A stretch of DNA of 64,000 nt from Streptomyces cucumeris (lineage in GTDB: Bacteria > Actinomycetota > Actinomycetes > Streptomycetales > Streptomycetaceae), in assembly GCF_024295805.1 (NCBI RefSeq), contig NZ_JANCLX010000032.1:1-64000 (forward strand). The letters are read 5' to 3'. Position numbers and translations under genes: made by a program. Below are positions 16,911-25,166 of this stretch, in pieces; position 1 is the first letter of the stretch; every line of letters begins with the position of its first letter. Under the pieces are notes generated by a model, which was given only the letters and a program-made list of their open reading frames with translations, had not been told where the DNA came from and did no database searches.

Positions 16911-17314
16911 TGGCGCCGTCCGACGAACACATCACCGCGCTGTGGCGGAGCATGGCCGAGTGCTGGGCGCACGGAGACGCCACCGGCTTCGCCGCGAACT
17001 TCTCCGAGGACTGTGACTTCACCACCGTCAGGGGCGACAAACCGGCGGGCCGCGCCGGGATCGCCGAGGGACACGCGGCGCTGTTCCACGGTGTGTACCG
17101 CGGGTCGACACTGACCGCCCGGGTACGGCAGATCCGCTATCCGCACCCGGACATCGCCACGGTCGACGCCGAGTCGACGGTGACAGGACCGGACGGACAG
17201 CCGCTGGCCGACACCCACGCCCTCGCCGTGGTGCAGTGCGACACCACCACCGGCCGGTGGTCCGTCATCGCCTTCCACAACATGGTGCCGCTGCGCCCGC
17301 CCCGCACGTCGTGA
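16910..17314 (+). CDS. SnoaL-like / SgcJ-type small cone-fold protein
   Basis: A 134-residue NTF2-like protein (SgcJ/EcaC, DUF4440-like): opening helices with LWRSMAECWAHGDATGFAANFSEDCDF, then HAALFHGVYRGS and a beta-sheet ending IAFHNMVPL. Such proteins act as isomerases, hydrolases or binding proteins, often in secondary metabolism; no catalytic residues can be assigned. Its ATG overlaps the stop of the JAB-like gene by one base, indicating translational coupling. Confidence 0.82.
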   Translation: MAPSDEHITALWRSMAECWAHGDATGFAANFSEDCDFTTVRGDKPAGRAGIAEGHAALFHGVYRGSTLTARVRQIRYPHPDIATVDAESTVTGPDGQPLADTHALAVVQCDTTTGRWSVIAFHNMVPLRPPRTS

Positions 17315-17360
17315 ACCCGCACACGCCGTGAACCCCCACACCGAGGAGAACCCCCTTCCC

Positions 17361-17741
17361 ATGAGCAAGCCCACACTCCGCCACCTGGCCATGGTCGCCC
17401 GTGACCCCGAGAAGCTCGCCGCGTTCTACACGGAGGTCTTCGACATGGAGGTCTTCCACCGGGACCCGGACGGCAGCTGTTTCCTCAGCGACGGATATCT
17501 GACCCTCGCCCTGATCGCCCACCGTCTCGACGGTGATGTGCCCGTGGGCATGAACCACTTCGGGTTCCAGGTCGAGGACACCGATGTCACGGCCGAAAGG
17601 CTGCGGGCCGCCGGTGCGGCGGCGCCCGCCGAACGCCACACCAACCGTCCCTTCGCCGAGTACCGGGCGATGGACCCCGAGGGCAACTGGTTCGACCTCT
17701 CGGCCCACGGCTACGGCGGGCCGCCGGCCCCCGAGCAGTGA
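17361..17741 (+). CDS. VOC (glyoxalase/dioxygenase fold) protein
   Basis: A 126-residue vicinal-oxygen-chelate protein with two beta-alpha-beta-beta-beta units: LRHLAMVARDPEKLAAFYTEVF, then GMNHFGFQVEDTD and MDPEGNWFDLSAH. His, His and Glu/Asp at the usual metal positions (RHLAM, NHFGF, WFDL) suggest a metal site. ATG 17361 (MSKPT) follows GAGGAG; an in-frame GTG at 17328 is less likely. Last gene of the JAB-like operon and followed by a strong hairpin. Confidence 0.85.
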   Translation: MSKPTLRHLAMVARDPEKLAAFYTEVFDMEVFHRDPDGSCFLSDGYLTLALIAHRLDGDVPVGMNHFGFQVEDTDVTAERLRAAGAAAPAERHTNRPFAEYRAMDPEGNWFDLSAHGYGGPPAPEQ

Positions 17742-17761
17742 GCCGATACCCCAGCACCGGC

Positions 17762-17789
17762 CCGCACCCGGCCCGGAAACCGGGTGCGG
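17762..17789 (+). terminator. Hairpin terminator after the VOC gene
   Basis: CCGCACCCGG pairs perfectly with CCGGGTGCGG across an eight-base loop, 20 bases after the VOC stop codon. Confidence 0.7.
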
Positions 17790-17893
17790 CGCCACAGGCC
17801 CCCGGGCTTGGATGGCGTCATGGCGCCATCAGGCCCTGGGGCGGTACCCGCCCGCAGACTCCGCGTAACGGCGCCGACATGTGCCACGCGGCC

Positions 17894-17919
17894 GGGTCCG
17901 GTTACCGCGTACCGGACCC
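17894..17919. promoter_or_regulatory. Inverted repeat GGGTCCGGT/ACCGGACCC
   Basis: Nine-base perfect arms with an eight-base centre, 160 bases upstream of the next start codon. Operator, leader hairpin or second terminator; cannot be told apart. Confidence 0.35.
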
Positions 17920-18078
17920 CGGGGTTCCCCTGCGTCGCCCTACCGGCATCGCCGTAGGTGTCAAGCGCCCCTCGCGAGATCTCACCATCCGGATGGCCGA
18001 CCACCCCGTAGATATGCGTGGGATAACGATCTCCTCCGATGGCTTGCCCTGCGGCGCTGTGCTCATAGCCTTGCGATC

Positions 18079-19029
18079 ATGCCTCTGTTTTCTCTTCGCC
18101 GTAATGGAGCGCGCCTCACTCCTGAACTCGACGACGGGGAGCTGGGCAAGCTCGTGAAAATGCTGCGCGACTCGAGCGCCTGGGGGACCATCGGCGCCGC
18201 GGAGCTGGGCGCGGCCCGGGTGAGCGGTGTGCTGAAGCGGAGCCCGGGCGACTGGGACCGCCGGGCCCATCGCGTCTCGGTGCTGGCCCATGCGCTGTCC
18301 GACTCGAACCTCGCGTCCGACTGGGCCACCCGCGAACCGGACAACCCGGACGCCCTGGTGCTCCACGCCTGGGTCCAGCTCGTCCGCGGCCGGGGCCAGG
18401 GCGCGACGCCCGATGCCGCCGCGGCGCTCGAGGCGTGCCACCGGGCCGCCGAGCTCAATCAGCACGACCCCACACCATGGGTGGTGATGCTGGGTGTCTA
18501 CCGTCTGGAGCGCTATCCTCGCGCGGACGTGTTCGCGCTGTGGCAGGAGCTGCTGTCCCGCGACCGGTGGCATCGCGAAGCCCATATGAGCATGCTCGAG
18601 TTCCTCTCGCCCGACGAGGGCGGCTCCCATATGCACGTCCTGGAGTTCATCGACGGCATGCGGGCCCAGATGCCCGCGAACGCGCCATGTGCCGCGGTGG
18701 AGCTGACCGCCCACGTCATGCAGTACCACACGGTGCTGGACCGGGGCGGGATGGAAGCCCTCCTCGCCCGCAACCACTGGGCCCAGCCCGCGGTGTCCCA
18801 GGCGCTGGACCGGGCGTACGACACCTGGCGGAAGCCGGGTTTCTTCCACCACGCCGCGGCCCTGGCCGATCTGAACCTCCTGGCGTACGCCCTCATCACC
18901 GCCAACCGGAAGCATGAGGCCGGAGACGTCTTCAAGCTGCTGGGCGGCCGGGTGACCCAGTGGCCGTGGTGGCGGGACGGGGACCCGGTGGCCGAGTTCC
19001 GGCGGTGGCAGGAGCGGCTGGGGACGTGA
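18079..19029 (+). CDS. Uncharacterised TPR-like helical protein
   Basis: A 316-residue soluble protein of unknown function, mainly helical. After LTPELDDGELGKLVKMLRD it shows helical pairs with TPR-like spacing (DNPDALVLHAWVQLVRG; AALEACHRAAELNQHDPTPWVVMLGVYRL; ELLSRDRWHREAHMSMLEFL). No signal peptide or membrane segment. Similar proteins of this length are frequent in Streptomyces and are annotated as hypothetical. The start ATG 18079 (MPLFSLRRNG) has no strong SD. Confidence 0.75.
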   Translation: MPLFSLRRNGARLTPELDDGELGKLVKMLRDSSAWGTIGAAELGAARVSGVLKRSPGDWDRRAHRVSVLAHALSDSNLASDWATREPDNPDALVLHAWVQLVRGRGQGATPDAAAALEACHRAAELNQHDPTPWVVMLGVYRLERYPRADVFALWQELLSRDRWHREAHMSMLEFLSPDEGGSHMHVLEFIDGMRAQMPANAPCAAVELTAHVMQYHTVLDRGGMEALLARNHWAQPAVSQALDRAYDTWRKPGFFHHAAALADLNLLAYALITANRKHEAGDVFKLLGGRVTQWPWWRDGDPVAEFRRWQERLGT

Positions 19030-19086
19030 CACCCACGCGCGTGAAATCGGATGTCGTCGGCGGATCCGCGCTGCCATGCTGTGGCC

Positions 19087-19617
19087 GTGACGGAGACGAC
19101 CCCCTATGACGCCGACCGTGCCCGCTTCACCCGCGAGGCGCTGGCCCGCCTGGTGCTGTGCGACGAGGCCGTGGACGTCGCCGACAGCGCCGGCGGTCTG
19201 GTGGCCACCGGGAACGATCCTGACTGCGGGCCCGGCGGCCGGGTGAGCCAGGCCCTCCAGCTCGTCGAACTCGCGGAACGGGCCCTCGCCTCGGCCGTGG
19301 TCTACGAGCGTGAGCGCGGAAGTTCCTGGGCGGAGATCGCCCAGTATCTGGGGACCGGCGCCGCGGAGGCCGAGGCGCGCTTCGCGGCACACCTCACCGA
19401 ATGGGACACGGCGTTCACCGTCCCCTACCGGCTGGACGAAACCGGCCGAAAACGTCTGCCCCGGCTCCCTCCAGCGGCTTATGACCCCGAGGATGCCCGC
19501 ACCTTCCTCGACCGCTGGGCTCTCCTGCGCCGCATCGGGATCGACGACCGGCAGGCGGTGAGCCGCGGACTGCGGATGGCAGCGCCCGAGGAGGACACTC
19601 CCCCGGCCATGTCCTAG
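19087..19617 (+). CDS. Uncharacterised helical protein with HTH-like segment
   Basis: A 176-residue acidic protein. The segment SAVVYERERGSSWAEIAQYLG has the look of a helix-turn-helix seen in many Streptomyces hypotheticals, but no DNA-binding role is proven. GTG 19087 is chosen because translation from it begins cleanly (TETTPYDADRARF); an upstream GTG at 19051 is in frame. Its TAG stop overlaps the stop of the convergent hydrolase gene at CTAG. Lies 57 bases behind the TPR-like gene and is probably cotranscribed. Confidence 0.7.
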   Translation: MTETTPYDADRARFTREALARLVLCDEAVDVADSAGGLVATGNDPDCGPGGRVSQALQLVELAERALASAVVYERERGSSWAEIAQYLGTGAAEAEARFAAHLTEWDTAFTVPYRLDETGRKRLPRLPPAAYDPEDARTFLDRWALLRRIGIDDRQAVSRGLRMAAPEEDTPPAMS

Positions 19618-20330
19618 CCACCCGCGATCGACTCCAGCATCGCCGCCGTCCGCTCGGGTTCGGCCAGTATGACGTCATGTCCGCAGGCGATCTCCCGGAT
19701 GTCCCAACCCGCCCGCACCGCACGGCCGTAGGACCGGTCGAGACTCTCCAGCGGTGGCCGGGTGTGCCGGATGTAGGTGGCGGGAAGAGCCGCGAGCGGC
19801 GCGGGGTCGTAGTGCACGGCATCGGTCTGGCACCGCAGCGGAAAGGCCGTCAGCCGCTCACCCACGTGGGAGCGCCGGTCGTCCGGGATGCCCCACTGTT
19901 CCAGGAAGGCGGGTGCCGGTGGGAGGAACCACCCCTCGCCCCGCTCCCGGGCGGTCCGCCGGTAGCCGTCGGCGACCTCGGGCGGCTCCACGTCCAGCAG
20001 ACACTCCCCCGGCTCCACGAGGAAGGCCGCGAGGAAGGTCAGCGAGGCCAGCCGTTCACCGATGGCTTCGGCGAGCGGGCCCGCGAGCACACCGGCGTAG
20101 CTGTGCAGCACCAGATGCACTTCGGCGAGGTCCTCGAACCACAACAGTTCGGTGAGGTCACGTACATGGGTCGACAGACCGATCTCAGGAGTGAGCGCAT
20201 GACGCCGTTCGCCCTGTCCGGTCAGGCTGGGAGTGAACACCTCGTGCCCGGCCGCGGTGAGTCTCCGGCGTACCGGGGCCCAGCACCAGCCTCCGTGCAT
20301 CGCCCCGTGCACCAGCACAAATGTCGCCAC
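19614..20330 (-). CDS. Alpha/beta hydrolase
   Basis: A 238-residue esterase-like hydrolase. FVLVHGAMHGGWCW carries the HG oxyanion motif, the nucleophile lies in LVLHSYAG (Ser about 84), and CGHDVILAEP supplies the catalytic His near the C-terminus. This sub-type is annotated as a salicylate esterase/hydroxynitrile lyase-like hydrolase; substrate unknown. GTG 20330 is preferred, as the long open frame upstream is antisense-like and unrelated to the fold. Confidence 0.88.
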   Translation of the reverse strand: MATFVLVHGAMHGGWCWAPVRRRLTAAGHEVFTPSLTGQGERRHALTPEIGLSTHVRDLTELLWFEDLAEVHLVLHSYAGVLAGPLAEAIGERLASLTFLAAFLVEPGECLLDVEPPEVADGYRRTARERGEGWFLPPAPAFLEQWGIPDDRRSHVGERLTAFPLRCQTDAVHYDPAPLAALPATYIRHTRPPLESLDRSYGRAVRAGWDIREIACGHDVILAEPERTAAMLESIAGG

Positions 20331-20448
20331 CGACCGCACCGCCCGCCCGTCCGTCCCGCGCCACCGCGGGTCAGCATACGAACGCTCGGCGCCGAGTACG
20401 CCGCGCCACCACCGCCCGGGCCCGTAGGTGCCCCGGACGCACCCGTCG

Positions 20449-20922
20449 CTAGCCCTCGCTCCTCCGGCCGGCGGTGAACGCGGCCATGCCGAAGGCCACA
20501 CCACCGAGGACGAACCAGGGGTTCCAGAGCGCCAGTGTCCAGAACCGCTGCCCCTCGCTGACCGACGCGTCGAGACCACCGGCATCGGCCAGCAGCAGCG
20601 CCTCGACCCCGATGCCGCGCACCAGCAGCATCGCGGCGACGCCCCAGCCGAGCCACCGTGCCATGAACCCTGCACGTCCCCGCAGCCGCCACCGCGCCAG
20701 CGCCCATCCCAGCAGGGCACCCGCCAGACAGAGCGCGCCCACTCCCCACAGCCCGCTGACGACGAACCACAACGGCCGCTCCGCGGCGAGCTCCTCCCCG
20801 GCGGAAACGCTCAGCCCGCGGTCGCCGCCCACCGCCCAGTAGACGTGCAGGAGGCCGAAGAGGCCCGCCCACAGACACGCGAGACAGCCCGCTGCGCCGG
20901 GCCGTGGCGTCTCTTCCCTCAT
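20449..20922 (-). CDS. DUF3995 membrane protein
   Basis: A 157-residue integral membrane protein with four hydrophobic segments. The family pattern LLHVYWAVGGDRG follows the first helix and NPWFVLGGVAFGMAAF closes the protein. Function of DUF3995 is not known. It lies 118 bases upstream of the hydrolase gene on the same strand. Confidence 0.85.
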   Translation of the reverse strand: MREETPRPGAAGCLACLWAGLFGLLHVYWAVGGDRGLSVSAGEELAAERPLWFVVSGLWGVGALCLAGALLGWALARWRLRGRAGFMARWLGWGVAAMLLVRGIGVEALLLADAGGLDASVSEGQRFWTLALWNPWFVLGGVAFGMAAFTAGRRSEG

Positions 20923-21040
20923 CGCGGCTTCTCCCCCGGTCGAACGCCGAACACCACTCGATCCGCCGAGACCCTACCCCGCCGGGGTGTGAGGCACGAT
21001 CCGTACGGACCCTCCGTGGGGCACGGCGCGCGACGCCCGC

Positions 21041-22057
21041 CTACAGACGGCCCAGCGACCGCAGGATGTCATCGCACAGCGCCATCGTCGCGACGTTGTC
21101 CGCGGCCGAACTGATGGGGGTGCGGGAGGTGTTCACACACTCGAGGAAGTGCGCCACCTCACCGGCGAATCCACGCAGATACAGGTCGCGATGACCGCCG
21201 CTGGCGGGCGAGTTCGCGGCGCGGCGCACCACGGTCGTCTCCTGCGGGCGCTGCCATGCGTCGGCCGCCGCATCGCCGGGTGCGTGGTGATGGGACACGA
21301 GGTCGGTGAGGTTCTCCACGCGGGCGAACCCGGTGCGCCCGGTGACGGTCAGCTCCTCCTGCTCCCGGCTCCAGGAGGGTGCGGCGGCGAATGTGAGGGA
21401 GCCGATCGCACCGGAGTCGCAGCGCACCGCGCAGGTCATGCTGATGTCGGCGCCCCGGGAGTTGTTGTAGCCGGTGACCTCCCGCACCTCGCCGAAGAGG
21501 AAGCGCACGAGGTCGACGATGTGCACGGCTGCCAGTCTGAGGCCGGTGTCGTCGCGGAGTTCATCGGTCCACGGGCTGAAGGCGAAGAAGGAGGTGAAGG
21601 ACATCACCGGACCGAACCGCCCGGTGTCCCGGATGAGCTCGGCCAGACCCGTGTAGGCGGGCGCGTGCCGCTTCATGAAGCCCACCATGACCTGGCGCCC
21701 GCAGCGCTCAGCGGCCCGCGCGACCTGGCTGGCCTCGTCCTCGTTCATGCCCAGTGGCTTCTCGACGAACACGTGGGCCCCGGCTTCGAGGCAGTCGATG
21801 GTGACCGCCACCTGGTCCGCGGGGTCGATACTGATGAACACCGCTTCGAGGTCCTCTTCCGCGAGCATGCGCCGGTGGTCGCCGTACCCGCGGTCGGCTC
21901 CGTGCAGTGCCGCCGCGGCCTCGGCCCGTGCCGTGTCGCGGGTGGCGACGGCGGTGAGGGTGTGCCCGGCCAGCGCGATGGCCGGATAGAGGTTGGCGCG
22001 GGCGTGGCGCCCGTGTCCGATGAAGCCGAGGCGGAGGTTACTGGTTCGCGCGGTCAT
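21041..22057 (-). CDS. Gfo/Idh/MocA-family oxidoreductase
   Basis: A 338-residue NAD(P)-dependent sugar or inositol dehydrogenase-like enzyme. The Rossmann start LGFIGHGRHARANLYPAI, EKPLGMN (the conserved catalytic-region Lys in EKP) and the C-terminal substrate-binding sheet region are present; RLAAVHIVDLVRFLFGEV provides the usual H-x-x-D. Substrate unknown. ATG 22057 is preceded in frame by GTG; SD is weak (GGGATC). Confidence 0.9.
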   Translation of the reverse strand: MTARTSNLRLGFIGHGRHARANLYPAIALAGHTLTAVATRDTARAEAAAALHGADRGYGDHRRMLAEEDLEAVFISIDPADQVAVTIDCLEAGAHVFVEKPLGMNEDEASQVARAAERCGRQVMVGFMKRHAPAYTGLAELIRDTGRFGPVMSFTSFFAFSPWTDELRDDTGLRLAAVHIVDLVRFLFGEVREVTGYNNSRGADISMTCAVRCDSGAIGSLTFAAAPSWSREQEELTVTGRTGFARVENLTDLVSHHHAPGDAAADAWQRPQETTVVRRAANSPASGGHRDLYLRGFAGEVAHFLECVNTSRTPISSAADNVATMALCDDILRSLGRL

Positions 22058-22243
22058 CACGATCCCTTGTCGGCGCTGACACCTGCCGCGCCAGGTTATA
22101 CGTAAAACGTGACCCGGCGGAACAGGGTCCGACCGCCACGCGCCCCGACCACGTCGGCGCCACGAGGTGGACACCGGCATGGGCTCGGGGACAGCATGGC
22201 CGGGGCGGCGGCCCCACTCGGGGGACCGCCGCCGGGTCATGTC

Positions 22244-22660
22244 TCAGGGCCGGATATAGGGCGTGGTCATGATCTCCATGTTGTGGCCGTCCGGGTCATC
22301 GAAGTAGGCGCCGCGACCGCCGAAGAGGGTGTTGACCCGTCCGGGTTCGGTGTGGCTCGGATCGGCGTAATAGGTGGTCCCGGCCGCCTCGAGTCGGTCG
22401 ATCATGGTGTCGAACCGCTCCTCGGGCACGAGGAACGCGTAGTGCTGCGACTGTATGGGCTCGTCGGTCATCTCGTAGTAGTCGAGAGTGACACCGTTGC
22501 CGAGGTCGACCGGCAGGAACGGCCCGAACGGCGGGGCGACTTCGAGGCCCAGGATCGTGGCGATGAACTCGGCCGAGCGCCGTCGGTCGGTGGCGAAGAC
22601 CGCGGTGTGGTTCAGCTGGACGGTGGCGGAGGACTGGGGGTGCTGCTGATCGTGCGTCAT
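22244..22660 (-). CDS. VOC family protein
   Basis: A 138-residue vicinal-oxygen-chelate protein: VQLNHTAVFATDRRRSAEFIATILGL, then SQHYAFLVPEERFDTMIDRL and a C-terminal DPDGHNMEIM with the metal-ligand Glu. His at NHTA and QHYAF complete a likely metal triad. Substrate unknown (dioxygenase, glyoxalase or resistance type). It is 186 bases upstream of the Gfo/Idh gene on the same strand. Confidence 0.87.
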   Translation of the reverse strand: MTHDQQHPQSSATVQLNHTAVFATDRRRSAEFIATILGLEVAPPFGPFLPVDLGNGVTLDYYEMTDEPIQSQHYAFLVPEERFDTMIDRLEAAGTTYYADPSHTEPGRVNTLFGGRGAYFDDPDGHNMEIMTTPYIRP

Positions 22661-23022
22661 CGGTTCAGCTCTCTTGGTGACGTGGGTTCCATGAAAAGGA
22701 GGGCTCGGTACGCGGCAGGGAAGGGCGGAGCTCTGGCCCGCCCCACGCTCACGCCGGGGCCGGGCGCCTCACTCGTTCATGGCCCATGGCCGACCCGGCA
22801 GTCACCCGGCCGACTCTAGCGTCCGCCCCGGACCGGCGGCAACGCGATCGCGGTGTGACGGTGCCGCCGTCCGGGGGAGGTTCGGGAGTGGCATGGGCGG
22901 ACAGCCGGGAGTGCCGGGTGGCGGCGCGCATCATGCCAGGAGCGGCCGCACGCCGGGGAGCTCCGGCGGGGGCGGGGCCACGCGCTCCGCCGAGGACCAC
23001 TCACTCTGCTTCGGAGGGCCAT
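22661..23022. other. Divergent intergenic region
   Basis: About 360 bases between the VOC gene and the divergent SDR gene. Open frames here are low-complexity Ala/Gly/Arg and are taken as noncoding. No clear operator, hairpin or RNA gene was found. Confidence 0.45.
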
Positions 23023-23919
23023 GTGCGCGACGCCGGCGCGTTGACGGGACGTCTGGCGGTGGTGACCGGGGCGGCACGTGGTCTGGGCGCCGGGATGGTG
23101 CGGGAGCTGACGCGGCGAAGGATGCGGGTGGTCCTCCTGGGCCGGGAGGAGAAGACCCTCGCGCAGGTGGCGGACTCCCTTCCCGGTGAGACGCACTGCT
23201 TCGAGGTGGATGTCACCGATGACACCGCGATGGCGCGTGTGGCGGCGCGGATCCACGAGGACATCGGGCCGCCCTCGGTGGTGATCGCCAACGCGGGGGT
23301 GGCGGAGGGCGGTCCGTTCGGCGGGTCGGACCCGGCGGTGTGGCGGCGGGTCGTCGAGGTGAACCTCATCGGCAGTGCCATCACGGCGAGGGTGTTCCTG
23401 CCGGGACTGCTCGCCACGCGCGGGTACTTCCTCCAGATCGCGTCGACGGCGGCTTTCGGCTCGGCACCCATGATGAGCGCGTACTGCGCCTCGAAGGCCG
23501 GTGTGGAGTCGTTCGCGCAGTCGCTGCGGGCCGAACTGGCCCACCAGGGAGTGGGGGTCGGGATCGCCTATCTGAGCTGGACCGGCACGGACATGATCCG
23601 GGACGCGGACCAGCACCCGGTGCTGCGCGAGCTGCGGGCCCATATGCCGCCACCGGCCAGACGCGTCCACTCGGTGGAGACGGTGGCCGCCCGGATGGTG
23701 GCGGCCGTCGAACGGCGTGCCGCCACGGTCTACGCGCCACCGTGGCTGCGGCTGGCGCAGCCGGTCCGTCCGCTGCTGCCGGTGCTGGTCACGTGGTTCT
23801 CCCGGCGCGAACTGCCCCGGCTGGCCGAACGGACCCGGTTCGAGGCGACGGGGCTGCTCGGTGCGGGGGGCCGCGCGGACCAGGCGGCCACCGCGCGGCA
23901 GGCGCGCGGGGACGGGTGA
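23023..23919 (+). CDS. Short-chain dehydrogenase/reductase
   Basis: A 298-residue classical SDR. TGAARGLG is the NAD(P)-binding glycine motif, IANAGVAEGG the N-A-G motif, and SAYCASKAG the catalytic Y-x-x-x-K with a Ser upstream (IASTAAF). The C-terminal 90 residues are longer than in minimal SDRs and contain hydrophobic stretches (LAQPVRPLLPVLVTWF), suggesting membrane association. GTG 23023 is chosen for GGAGG five bases upstream. Confidence 0.9.
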   Translation: MRDAGALTGRLAVVTGAARGLGAGMVRELTRRRMRVVLLGREEKTLAQVADSLPGETHCFEVDVTDDTAMARVAARIHEDIGPPSVVIANAGVAEGGPFGGSDPAVWRRVVEVNLIGSAITARVFLPGLLATRGYFLQIASTAAFGSAPMMSAYCASKAGVESFAQSLRAELAHQGVGVGIAYLSWTGTDMIRDADQHPVLRELRAHMPPPARRVHSVETVAARMVAAVERRAATVYAPPWLRLAQPVRPLLPVLVTWFSRRELPRLAERTRFEATGLLGAGGRADQAATARQARGDG

Positions 23920-23941
23920 GGTCCGCCGCCGTCGGTTCAGC

Positions 23942-25120
23942 TCACCGCTTGGGCCAGTACCACAGGGGCTCGTCGAGGGTGCCCTGTCCGTCCACCAGGG
24001 TCCGGCCCGCCTCCTTGACCAGTTCGATGGTGTTCACCTCGGTGCGGGAGGTCCCCGCCCCGTCCGCAAGGGCGGCGGCCAGCGAACGGGAGTGGGTGAC
24101 CACCACGATCTGGGTCTTGTCGCACGCGGTCAGAATGAGACCGGCCAGTGCCCCGAGCAGTTCGGGGTGCAGGCTGGTCTCGGGCTCGTTGAGCACGAGC
24201 AGGTCCGGTGGACGCGGGGTGAGCAGCGCGGCCGCCCACAACAGATAGCGCAGCGTGCCGTCGGACAGTTCGGGTGCGCCCAGTGGACGCAGCAACCCGT
24301 GCTGCCGCAGGGCGAGTTCGAAATGTCCGCCGCGGTCGGCGACCTCCACGCGGCTGCCGGGGAAGGCCGCGTCGACGGCGGCATCGAGCGCGTCGCCGTC
24401 ACCGATCTCCCGGATGGTCTGGAGTGCCGAGGCCACGTTGGCGCCGTCGGAGGCGAGGACCGGTGAGCGGGTGCCGACCTGAGCGGCCCGGGCGGGGGCG
24501 TGGGCGTCGGTGCGTACGTGGTCGTAGAAGCGCCAGGACCGGACGTGTTCACGGACCTCGAGCACATCGGGGGCGCGCTGCGGATCGGCGAGTTCGCTGA
24601 GCATGCTGTCGTAGGGGCGTACGGCGCCCTGGGTGCGGTTCCACTCCCCCGATGCGTCCCGGGTGCGGACGGCCGGGCCCGCGCGTTCGGAGAGCAGGGT
24701 GGCGGGGCGCAGTACGGGGCCGCTCCACACGCTCTCCCGCTTGATCTCCGGGTCGAGGTCGAACATGGAGCGGGACGGGGTGGGATGGCCGAAGTCGACG
24801 GCGTAGCCGAACGCGTCACCGGCGAAGCCGAGGCGCAGGCTGACCGGTTCGGACCGGACGGTGCCCTGGATCGGATGGCGGCCTTCCCGGACGGCCCGCG
24901 CCGAGGTCTCGGGTCCGGCCCACAGCGCGGACGGCAGTCCGCCCTCTCTGGCGAGCGCGGCGACCGCTCCCCCGCGCGCGGCGTCGGCGAGCAGGCGGAG
25001 GGACCGGTAGAGGCTGGACTTGCCGGTGCCGTTGGCCCCGGTGACCACGGTCAGCCGGCCAAGGGGGACGACCAGTCGGCGCAGCGACCGGTAGTTCTCG
25101 ACGGCGAGTGTGGTGATCAC
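23942..25120 (-). CDS. RecF/OLD-like AAA ATPase
   Basis: A 392-residue ABC-type ATPase. Residues 1-40 hold the N-terminal strand-Walker A unit (ENYRSLRRL, then GANGTGKSS), the signature ELSDGTLRYL lies near residue 290, Walker B is LLVLNEPETSLHPEL, and VVVTHSRSLAAAL gives the H-loop. Coiled-coil arms are short. No TOPRIM nuclease follows, so it is not a complete OLD protein. Such single ATPases act in DNA repair, toxin-antitoxin or defence systems, but none of the usual partner genes is adjacent. Convergent with the SDR gene. Confidence 0.87.
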   Translation of the reverse strand: MITTLAVENYRSLRRLVVPLGRLTVVTGANGTGKSSLYRSLRLLADAARGGAVAALAREGGLPSALWAGPETSARAVREGRHPIQGTVRSEPVSLRLGFAGDAFGYAVDFGHPTPSRSMFDLDPEIKRESVWSGPVLRPATLLSERAGPAVRTRDASGEWNRTQGAVRPYDSMLSELADPQRAPDVLEVREHVRSWRFYDHVRTDAHAPARAAQVGTRSPVLASDGANVASALQTIREIGDGDALDAAVDAAFPGSRVEVADRGGHFELALRQHGLLRPLGAPELSDGTLRYLLWAAALLTPRPPDLLVLNEPETSLHPELLGALAGLILTACDKTQIVVVTHSRSLAAALADGAGTSRTEVNTIELVKEAGRTLVDGQGTLDEPLWYWPKR

Positions 25121-25166
25121 ATCGCCCAGGCTATGTCACCGCCGCACCGGTGGTCGGAGCGGGCCG

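Larger units (their letters stand above)
17742..18078. other. Palindrome-rich intergenic region
   Basis: No gene. It contains the terminator at 17762-17789, a hairpin with 9-bp arms at 17894-17919, the perfect palindrome CCATCCGGATGG at 17985-17996 and smaller ones (CTCGCGAG, GAGATCTC) just before it. The reading frame of the next gene is open back to 17881, but the extension is Arg/Pro-rich and not protein-like. Confidence 0.5.

Noticed and set aside
17881..18078. 66-codon N-terminal extension of the TPR-like protein
   Set aside because: Arg/Pro-rich, overlaps hairpins, and differs in character from the protein; a start at 18079 is more credible.
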